Assembly (NCBI RefSeq): GCF_905220415.1
Contig: NC_059566.1
Span: 372,001 to 436,000, forward strand
Length of the DNA: 64,000 nucleotides
Source: Colias croceus
Taxonomy: Eukaryota > Arthropoda > Insecta > Lepidoptera > Pieridae
Direction of reading: 5' to 3'
The notes under the pieces: generated by a model
The model's input: only the letters and a program-made list of their open reading frames with translations
Told to the model about the DNA's origin: nothing
Database searches by the model: none
Made by a program: the position numbers and the translations under genes
Part shown: positions 32,063 to 44,000 of the stretch, in pieces
How positions within the stretch are numbered: the first letter of the stretch is position 1
Layout: each line of letters starts with the position of its first letter

Positions 32063-35000
32063 CGTAATGTCGACAATAACCGACCCCTACGGTACCACGG
32101 GGACGCTGTCCCTCAAATGGGACCCCAAGAACCTGGAGATTCGCACCATGTCCGTGGAGCGGACGCTTGAACCATTAGTGTTGCAGGTGACCACGCTGGT
32201 CAATAGCAAGGATAAGACGGCTAAGAAGAAGCGACGTGAGTTATTTTTTATCATTTTTAGTGTCAGAAGTTATTTTAAAACTTTTATAAGATTCAAATGC
32301 AAATTATTGAAGTGAAACTTCTTTATCGGGGTTGGAAAAAAATTTAATTTAACATTTTTTCGTTACGCGTGACATTTTTCCGTTACGCGCCATCTTTTTC
32401 TTATCCCTACCACGCGTGATTCGACGTATTTCTGTAAAGTTGCATATAGTAAATAATTTTTTGAAAAATAAGGTCATAAAGAAGTTTCACTTCTTACGTG
32501 TGTACACTAGTACACGCACACATTTTTTTTTTTGCAAGAATGCAGTTACAAATACAGCTGTTGTTATTACAATATTATAGTGCTAATACATTCTACCAAC
32601 AAATATTTAAACCAAAGTCAATTCTATCCTTCCTACTAATATTGATGGATGGATGTATGTGTATGTATGTTTGTTACTCTTTCACGCTAATACTACTGAA
32701 TCGATTAAAATGATATTAAGCACACATATAGAAGGTAACTTGGATTAACACATAGGATAGGTTTTATCCCGGAAATCCCACGGGAACGGGAACTATGCGG
32801 CTTTTCTTTGAAAACGCGGGCGGAAAGCTGGTATTATTATATTTGTATTATTCACCTGTATGTAAACATTTTTAAGCTTCTTTTCTGCAATACATTCGGG
32901 AATTGTAATAAAACAAACTGTTCGGTGCCACGTTTTATTTCAAAAAGGAAGGAGACAACAAAGACGCGCGTACAGATAACAAATATTTTATCTAAAGTCA
33001 AGTCAAATACAGATTATGCATACCACTATATATACCTCATTTTCATTTGCAGTGAGAACGCACACAAATGATATATCTAACTATCATTTAAACTTGAAAG
33101 AATCATAATTTTGTTTTAACTTGCAACAGGTATACCTTTTCTAAAGAACAACTTTAACTTTTTATTTTACAAAATCAAAACGAGCAAAGCTGATATAAGT
33201 AGCTAGTGTTAAATTAAACACTCTCTTTCCCGCTTAGATCCCGTTCCTATGAGATATCCGGGATAAAACCAGTCCTGTGTGTTATCTAAAAGTTCATTGT
33301 AATTGGTTCAGTAGTATTCGCGTAAAAGAGTAACAAACATCCATACGTACTCACAAGCTTTCGAAGTATAATATTAGTATGATAAAAAGAGTGAAGTCCC
33401 ATATCCCCTAGTGTAGACTGTAGGGGCAGAATATACATTATACATCTGTTTCACTGATCGATTTTCTTTAGGGACAAGTAGGTGATCAGCCTTCTGTGTC
33501 CTTTTTTTTTTTTTTTTTTTTAGTGGGGAAATCTTGCATAGATATCCACGGTCTCCGGGGAAGAGGCCGTGGGTTATGTCGGATTCCTACCGACCAAAAC
33601 CCCACTGTGTTCCGTCAAGCCGCATCAGCGACAGGGCCACGGGTATGTGTAGAATTCATCCGTGACCCCATCAGAGCCTTCTGTGTCCTGCTAGACTGAG
33701 ACATTTTTTTTCTTCGTCTCCACCGGGAATCGAACCCAGGGCCCCTCGGTGTTACGCTCACGCGTCAACCACCAGTACGATAAAGGAGATAACTATTTTC
33801 AATGTTTTATTTCACACAGCCGGTAAATCGAAACGGGCCAGCGCTCTAGTGGCCACCGTCGAACGGGCGACGGAGATTTTCATAGAGCGAGGTCAGACCA
33901 TCGCGTACGAGAATCCGGAGATCACGCAGGAGATGTTGACTGCTGTGGAGGAGGTGCGGAAGGCTGGTGAGTTTGTGACATTACATATTATGTAAAAATT
34001 GTTGTTTAATTTCAAGGTAAAGTCAGGTTGACATTTATTAACCTATTAAGCCCCGAGCGGCCCGATCGGTTCACGACACAATAGATTTTCTATTGTGTCT
34101 GTGATTCCGGGGGCTGAGTTATTAAAAGTCAAGTTTATATAGTCAGGGTATGGAATGGTAAACAGGGGTGACAGTAAACGCCTAACAAGATTTTTTTTCT
34201 ATAATCAGTCAGATGACTTTGCAAACATTTGAAAAACTGGAATTGGAACTATAAAATGAAATATTATTTGCGGTAATTGTCAAAGAAGAGCTATTTAGAG
34301 TAGGTATTAAAAGTGTAAGTGGAGTTGTTCCTAATAACTCCTGTTCACAATAATTGTCCACATTGACCCTATACAAGTTCTATTCAAAAGCAAGTTCACA
34401 TCAATTTACTTGAACAATTTTATAATTGTTTTTGATTTATATATCAAAAAAAGGTTATATATAACCTTACAGATTATAAAGAGCGATTGTTTTTCAATTA
34501 AATGCGTAGCAGAATTTATTTTATTAATTTACTAGCTTCCGCCCGCGACTCTGTCCGCGCGGAAAAATTAAGATTTACTTTTATCCTACGTATTTTTCCG
34601 GGATAAAAAGTATCCTATTTTATGCCCAGGATAATAAGGTATAATTATACCAAGTTTCATCGAAATCGAACCGTTAGTTTTCGTGTGATGCCTGAACATA
34701 CAGACAGACAGACAGACAGACAAAAATTTTTTTAATCACATATTTGGGTTTGGTATCGATCCAGTAACACCCCCTGCTATTTATTTTTTCAATATTTTCA
34801 ATGTACAGAATTGACCCTTCTACAGATTTATTATATGTATAGATTTATATTATAGAGTAGTTTTTATATGTATTTTATTTATATTTACTTGGTAAGAAAA
34901 AAAAATACGTGTGGCACTCGGAGACTGCCGCGGTAAAGCTATTGCATGCTATGCCTTCAAGCCACACCTCCGCCCGTCGGAGTGGGGAGCGTGAGGTTTT

Positions 35001-38000
35001 TCGTTACGCAATTTCTGGATTCGGTCCCCGCGCTCAAGGCCCGCGATAGAAGCTATGCAATAGCTTTAAGAATAATGTAATTCCTCTGTCACTTCCAGGT
35101 GCAGCGATGAGCCTAGCAGCCCGTGAGTTCTCCGAAGAGCCCTGTGCATCATCAGTCCGATCCAGCATGGTGCGAGCTGCCAGGAGCCTGCTGTCTGCTG
35201 TCACCAGGCTCCTGATCCTCGCTGACATGGTTGATGTGCATCTGCTGCTGTCGAAGCAGAGAATGGTGAGATCCTGTGCAGCATCAGGTCGCTGCAATCA
35301 TCAGTTTCAACAGACGAGAAATAGCTATGACCTGCAATATAGAATATTTCTTATTTTATAGTAAAAAAAAGTGTGTGTGCCAAGCACATGTGTCAGAAAT
35401 GAAACTTCTTTGGCAAGATTCGAAGATACCAAAATCGTCGCCTTACTCAATGACGTGACGGTATTGCAATGAAGCGCCTAAAAAAGTCACTTGAACAAAC
35501 ATATAAACTTTCGCATTTATAATATAAGTAGGATAATTTAAAATCAATGAATACACAAATAATTTCCCTTCCCAGGTTGAAAAAGACCTCGACAAGCTGA
35601 AATCGGCCTCGTCCCAATCGGAATTGATAGAGAGTGCCCGTCAGTTTGGCCGTTCAGCGAGCGAACTGGCCGCTCAAGCTGCGAAGAGACAGAGGGAACT
35701 GAAGGAGCCGAGGATGAAGGATGAGCTGGCTGCGGCCAGGGCTGTTCTGAAGAAGCACTCCACCATGCTGCTGACTGCTTCCAAGGTTAGATATGACATC
35801 AGTTCGAGCTATCTAGCCAATTTAACCTATAAAAATATTATAGAGCTGAAGAGCTGATTTGTTTGAACGTGCTAATCTCAGGAACTACTGGTCTGATTTG
35901 AAAATCGCGGGTAAAACCGCAGGGCACAGCTAGTATCCTATATTTTACAGGATTTCAGCTGCACAAATTGCAACAAATGTTCTACATACTATTCCACATG
36001 TATTCTACATTCTATTCTGCATTCTATTGTACATATTATATTCTACGCCTATTCTACATACTATTCTACGTGTATTCTACGCACTATTCTACGTGTATTC
36101 TACGCACTATTCTACATGTATTCTACGCACTATTTTACATGTATTTAGGGCCGGCTTCGTTACTTCTGACTGTTAAATATATTTAAAATTTACGTCAATT
36201 ATTGTCTTGATTGTATTCTATTGTTTTAATTGTATTGCCATATTTAACTTTTTCTTTCTTCTGTCTTGTGGAGTCAAATAAATTCAATTTTTTAATAAAC
36301 AATCAGAATAATAATTAATTATTACTCTATTATAGAACACAGTTTAAGAACCCATTTATTTTGTATCTCAGCTTTGTAACTAAATGCAGCAAATAAAGAC
36401 ATTTTGATTTGATTTGAGGTGAGTTCGTGGGATCATTCATTCGGTTCGATTCCCACCCGGGGCAAATATTTGTGTGATGAACATAGATGTTTGTTCTGTG
36501 TCTGGGTGTTCATTATCTATATAAGTATTTATTTAAAATTATACATATATGAATGTTTATCAGCCATCTTGTTTCCATAACACAAGCGAAAGCTTAGTAT
36601 GGGATCAGATCGTGCTGTGTGTGAAAATTGTCCTGAAATATTTATTTACTTATTTAATTTATTCCAGGTATATGTTCGTCACCCGGAATTGGCCGCAGCC
36701 AAAGCGAACAGAGATTTCGTACTGCGCGCGGTTTGTTCCGCCGTTGATACTATATCGGCGGTCGCTCAAGGCAGGCCTACGCCTAATGGTGGTGAGATTA
36801 TTGTTTTTATTTGTTGTTTTAACTGACTTAATTTTTTTTATTGAATTGAAACTTCTTTATCGCGGTTGCAAAAAAATTTAGTGTAACATTTTTTCGTTAC
36901 GCGTGACATTTTTCCGTTACGCGCCATCTTTTTCTTATCCCTACCACGTGTGATTCGACGTATTTCTGTAAAGTTGCAAATAGTAATTTTTTTTTAAATA
37001 AGGTCATAAAGAAGTTTCACTTCTTACGTGTGTACACTAGTACACGCAAACATTTTTTGTTTGTTAATTGAGACTTCTGGTCTTACCACAAAACAATTTA
37101 AACCCAGTCCCACTTTAAATCAGGGATCTGTCACTTTAATAGTTGTCTATGTGAAATACGATAAAACCAGATTAAAGAGAACCCGCGCTTAAAGTTTAAC
37201 CCTGTCTAAAGATTTTTGTGGTAAGACAGTTAATATCCTTCTGTCTCCGTTTATTATACTAAGTTTTTTCCTCGCGGTGAGTATAATAAACTTGTGATCC
37301 TTCTAAATATTGATGATTATCGTCAATAATTTGTCCCAAAATAAAAACCTATTAAATAATATTTAATAAAAAAGCTCGTTATTTTAATATTGGTGATATT
37401 TAGTGAGAGTCTGAACTATGCATGTCTTTAAAAAATTACTCGATTTTTTAATTCGATCGCTTGAATTTTATTTAATCGAAATCTGTTCAGCCGTTCCGAT
37501 GTTCAACTTGACAAAAAAAAAACTCATTTTTACATGTTTTTCATACGTTTTTACGCATCACAGGTACTAACCGTGTTCCAGTCGAAGGTCCGGGAGAGTT
37601 GGCTCAAGCGCTCGACGATTTTGACGTGAGTTTTGTATTATTTTTATTTTTAACCGTCTTCAAAAAAAAGGAGGAGGTTATCAATTCGGCCGGTATGTTT
37701 TTTTTATGTATGTACACCGATTACTCCGAGGTTTCTAAACCGATTTACGTGATTCTTTTTTTGTTCGATGCGGGATGGTGTCGAATTGGTCCCATAAAAA
37801 TTTTATTCGGATAGGCCCAGTAGTTTTTATTTTATGAGCATTTTTGTCTGCATTTGTAAATGTTGCAAGTGCAAGTTTGAAGTCGGTTGTTTTTAACGCA
37901 GTTATCACTTGTTATAGATATTGTTCTGTCTTTTTGTGATATGTCTAACACGCGCAATTTAAATTATTACAGATTTTCTTGTATAGGGAGCCATTGTATG

Positions 38001-41000
38001 TTTTTATTACTGCTTTCCGAATCGGTGGTAGGTAAATGTAAAAAGAATATGTAATGACGATTCAAAAGTGCTTCTAGAAGAAGTCTAATTGAATAAAGAA
38101 ATGTTTGAGTTTGAATTTATGACGAAAAAAATGGGAATTAAAAAAAAATCGATCACATGGCGAGATTCGAATTCGCGTCTGTTTTTGTTCTGTCGCCTCG
38201 ATATCGATTTTTTTAATTTATAACGCACTAGCGGTTCGCTCCGGCTTCGCCTGTGGTACATATTTCGCAATAAAAAGTAGCCTATGTCCTTTCTCGGGTA
38301 TCAAAATATCTCCATACCAAATTTCATGCAAATTGGTTCAGTAGTTTAGGCGTGACAGACAGACAGACAGAGTTACTTTCGCATTTATAATATTAAGTAT
38401 GGATGGAAGTAAATTAATATTTAAACACAATATATATTTCAGGAGCGAATGGTAATGGAGCCGCTGGCCTACTCCGAACTGAGAACTAGACCATCGCTGG
38501 AGGAGCGGCTAGAGTCCATCATTTCTGGCGCAGCACTTATGGCTGATAGCTCTTGTACCAGGTATAAACATATTATACAAATTTCAATGAAAATGTCTTA
38601 CATTCTAGATGTATTCCAGAATCTATTCCAAACTGCTTATTATCCTACATGTATTCTACATACCATTCTAAATGTATTCCACTTACTATTCTACGCGTGT
38701 TTCACATAGTATCCTACATACTAATTTAAATGTATTCCACTTACTATTCTACGCGTGTTTCACATAGTATCCTACATACTAATTTAAATGTATTCCACTT
38801 ACTATTGTACGCGTGTTTCACATAGTATCCTACATACTAATTTAAATGTATTCCACTTACTATTGTACGCGTGTTTCACTTAGTATCCTACATACTAATT
38901 TAAATGTATTCCACTTACTATTGTACGCGTGTTTCACTTAGTATCCTACATACTAAAAATGTATTCCACATAGTATTCTACACGTGTTCCACTTTGTATT
39001 CTACACGTGTAACTGTGTTATAATGTTTATTGTTTTCTGTCAAATTGTGTGTATATTGTATGGAAATACACCTAAAATATGAATTTACCTCTTCCCAGGG
39101 ACGAGCGTCGTGAGCGCATAGTTGCCGAGTGTAACGCGGTTCGTCAAGCGTTGCAAGAGCTCTTGCACGAATATATGAGCAATGTGAGTTAGTTTGTCTG
39201 TTTATTTAAAAGTAAAATTTTAAAGTATTTGTTCAAAAATCAAGCATACAATTTTGTTGATACTTATGGCAATAATGCTGTTAACACAGTAAATTGAATA
39301 TAAATTATTTGAACCAAGATGCACATAGACTTGTAGCCAGGGGCCTTAGACAAAGTAACAATTACAAAACGATAACGAAGTTAGAAAAGGCAAAAATGGT
39401 CTATCTAATGTCAATCCCATACATTTTTGCCTTTTCTAACTTCGTTATCGTTTTGTAATTGTTACTTTGTGAGCATCAATACAAAATATAAAGAAACACA
39501 AAATTTGTTTATAATTGTTCTGGGGCAGTGTTATGACCTCTTATTTCCAGACAGTTTACGCCGTGAATTGAACTGACTGGCAAATTCATATTATGAACGC
39601 AACAAACAATCATGGAGATTTGTAATATGAATTTGCTTTCTTATAAATGGTTGCTTTTGTAATTTTTATTTCCTGCTGCATAATAAAGTATTTTCGTTTG
39701 TTTGTTTGTTATAATGTATTAAAATCTCTATACAGGGTTAGTTTTCAATGACCGGCCAAATTTTCAGAAATGGTTTAGAATCGATAACATTGTAGATCTA
39801 ATGAAAAAAAAAAAAACGTTTTTTTTTTAAATTAGATTTCATTCCTGTCCGCCACTAAAAAGCGAACGTGTGGACATTACAAAAACACAATTCAGTTCAA
39901 CAACCTAGATAGGTAGAAGTTAGCACACACATAAATTTGGCGATGCGCGCACGCACACAAGTGCATTGACTCTGGCGGTGTTTACGATTTAGGAAATTTT
40001 TAAGACATTTTCAAATGAATGCTAAATATTATTTTTATTTTATTTTATTCGACAATAATGTTTCAAATGTACCTTTGGTTTAACATCTAGATCTTAATTT
40101 TAAATTTTGGCTGGTCATTGAAAACTAACCCTGTATTTATTCCCTACTAGCGGAACGCCCCGGCTTCGCCCGTGGTACATGTTTCGCAATAAAAGGTAGC
40201 CTATGTCCTTTCTCGGGTATCAAAATATCTCCATACCAAATTTCATGCAAACTGGTTCAGTAGTTTAGGCGTGATTGAGTAACAGACAGACAGACAGACA
40301 GAGTTACTTTCGCATTTATAATATTAGTAGGGATTTTACTCTAGGCGGGTAGAGCGGAACAATCGGAGGGCTTAGAGCGTGCGCTAGAGCACATGTGCCG
40401 CAAGACTCGGGACCTGCGCCGGCAGCTGCGCAAGGCCGTCGTGGACCACGTGTCCGACAGGTATACACACAGACAGACAAACACACTAAATAACTATAGT
40501 GTCGACATGTGTGACAAACTATTTCGACGTGTGGGCTGATTATGAATATATTTATCGTTCTCATTTTTACTTCGGTTTCCGATTAATTAATCTGATTCTG
40601 ATTTTATGTTTATATTTTACTAGATTTCCGCCCGCGGCTTCGCCCGCGTTTGCAAAGGAAAACCCGCATAGTTCCCGTTCCGGTGGGATTTCCGGGATAA
40701 AAACTATCCTATTAATCCAAGTTACCCTCTATATGTGTGCTAAATTTCATTGTAATCGGTTCAGTAGTTTACGTGAAAGAGTAACAAACATCCATAAACT
40801 TTCACATTTATAATATTAATAGGATTCTAAAACCCATTTTGAAATTATTATCGTTCTGGTCTTAATTATGAAATTGTTCCGGTTCTGATAATTATTTTTA
40901 CTCCGAATATAGTCTTGATTCTGATTCTATATTTGTATGAAATTATTCATAAAACGATACTGATTTTGAAGTAATGTATTTATGTTTCTTAATCTGATTA

Positions 41001-44000
41001 TGATCTTTATAATAATTTAAATTATTTTTCCATAGTTTTCTAGAAACGAACGTACCCCTACTGGTACTGCTGGAAGCGGCTCGAGGCGGTAACGAGAAAG
41101 AGGTGGAAGAATATGCGATTGTGTTCGGTGAACATGCGGGGAAACTTGTTGAGGTATGTCATATTAAGTATATTAGTTTGTTTGTTTGAACACGTCATTA
41201 TCAGGAACTAGCTGCGGTTCGCGGTTTCACCCGCAGTGTTTTGCTCCTGTTGGTCTTAGCGTGATGATATATAGCCTATAGCCTTCCTCGATGAATGAAT
41301 AACAAATTTCACACACAGCACGATATGATCCCATACTAAGCTTTCGCTTGTGTTATGGAAACCAAATGGCTGATAAACATACATATAATTTTAGAGCTAA
41401 CATCTATGTTCGTCACACAAATATTTGCCCCGGGTGGGAATCGAACCTACGACCTTCGGCTTGGAAGGCAGGGCCACTACCAACCAAGCTAACCGGTCAG
41501 TCATAAGAATGGGCTGTCATTAGAATGGGCTGTCTAACACCGAAATAATTTTTCAATTCGGACCAGTAGTTTCTGATATTAGCGCGTTCAAACAAACATA
41601 TAAACTCTTCAGCTTTGTAATGTTAGTATAGATTAAGTTTTAGACAAAGTGGGCGAAACTGCTTGTTTAAGTTTGAATGTATAAATATCAGGAATTTTTA
41701 TTATTTTCGAACTCGCTATTTATTCGCTCAACATGCATCTTCACTACATAGTATAAAACAAAGTCGCTTTTTCTGTCCCTATGTCCCTTTGTATGCTAAA
41801 ATCATTAAAACTACGCAACGGATTTTGATGCGGTTTTTTTAATAGAGAATTATCGGGAAGGTTTTAGTATATAATTTATTGGGTTTTAGACAAAGCGGGC
41901 GAAGCCGCGGGCGGTAAGCTAGCCTACGTATATAACAAGCGACTTTTAGAATTTTTTTTTTCTATATGTATTAATAAAACTAAAAACTATGTTTTTGTCC
42001 AAAAGGTCGCTAATTTGGTGTGCTCAATGTCGAACAATGAAGACGGAGTTAAAATGGTGCGACACGCGGCCGGGCAGATTGAAGCTTTATGCCCGCAGGT
42101 ATGGAATAATAATAATTATTTGGATTTTTGAAGTGAAACTTCTTTATCGGGGTTGGAAAAAAATTTAGTGTAACATTTTTCCGTTACGCGTGACATTTTT
42201 CCGTTACGCGCCATCTTTTTCTTATCCCTACCACGCGTGATTCGACGTTTTTCTGTAAAGTTGCATATAGTAAATTATTTTTTGAAAAATAAGGTCATGA
42301 AGAAGTTTCACTTCTTACGTGTGTACACTAGTACACGCACATTTTTATTATTTGTTATGGAAACAGTGTTTTTTATTTTATCATGATATTTTACACTATA
42401 CAGTGTGCAAATTTTCGATGGGATAAGAATTTCCTAAAAAAAAAATGAAATTTGTTATTTCATTCTTAAAATCAGCACAAATAGGCCTTCTTCTATCGAA
42501 AATTTCCATACCGTATACTTCGTATCTATTTCTTTTTTATCATCAAAAATATATTAAAAATCATCAAAAAGTAATATTTTTACACACATAATATTACTAT
42601 AAGATTAAAAACACACTATACAAGTACAAACGCGGGTAGGTGATAAACGCGTGTCGCGTGCTAGCGGCCCGCAGTCGGTCTCGGGTCGCGCAGGAGAACG
42701 CACGCGCGTTCGCCCGCGCGTGGGAGGCGGCCGTGCGCCTGCTCACCGACGCGGTCGACGATCTCACCACTATCGACGACTTTTTGGCTGTTAGCGGTGA
42801 GTTTTTTTTATATTTACGTTGGAATTTATGCAATTTTTAACCGACTTCAAAAAAAACGTGATTCTTTTTTTGTTCGATGCGGGATGGTGTCGAATTGGTC
42901 CCATAAAAATTTTATTCAGATAGGCCCAGTAGTTTTTATTTTATGGGCATTTTTGCAAGTGCAAGTGTGAAGTCGGTTGTTTTTAACGCAGTTATCACTT
43001 GTTGTTTTTATATTTTAGTTGGAATTTATGCAATTTTTGATTGTTCATTATGAGGCTGACAAGACGCAATTTTGTTAAATGAAGTATTATTAACATTGTG
43101 AAGGCTATTTTTCTAAAATATGTTTTTTTGTTTATTGAAGTGAAACTTCTTTATCGGGGTTGGAAAAAAAATTTAGTGTAACATTTTTTCGTTACGCGTG
43201 ACATTTTTCCGTTACGCGCCATCTTTTTCTTATCCCACGCGTGATTCGACGTATTTCTGTAAAGTTGCATATAGTAAATTATTTTTTGAAAAATAAGGTC
43301 ATAAAGAAGTTTCACTTCTTACGTGTGTACACTAGTACACGCACACTTTTTTTACATCCATCTCTCCGTATATAGAGAATCACATCCTCGAAGATGTGAA
43401 CAAGTGTGTCGTAGCACTACAAGAAGGTGACCCGGATTCGCTCGAGCGCACCGCTGGCGCTATACGCGGTAGAGCTAACCGGTAAGTTTTCTTATTATGG
43501 ACTTAACAAAAGCGTTTGACTTCATATTCCATGAATATTTACTGGATTAAAAGTTGAAAAATAATGTACATAATATGTATCTTAATAGCTTCCAGAGACA
43601 GGCATATGATTTTGAACATTAATTAAATAAAAAAGTAGTGTATTTAATTCAGAATACGAATGTTCAAAATGTGTCCCACATTCTATACTACCCGTATTCT
43701 AGGCCCTATCTTATTTGTTTTATATACTTAGTAATGATATCGTAAAAGTATTTAATTTTTGCCTCATTTTATTTGATAATGGTATAAATGTGGCTACTGA
43801 GAAGAACAATAATGTTTATAAAATCATTGAATTGCTTAATTTTAATAATTTAAACTTAACAGCGTGTGTACAACATTTATTTACATACTTTAATACATTT
43901 TTAGATAGGTTTGTGTGAAATTATACATTTATTTATCTCGAAGGATAAGATTATCGAATATTTATTAGCTCTAAGTAATTATATTTTTGTCTGTCTGTCT

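Noticed and set aside
41400..41512. tRNA gene
   Set aside because: A- and B-box-like sequences are present, but the cloverleaf stems do not pair and a SINE body follows, with relatives elsewhere.
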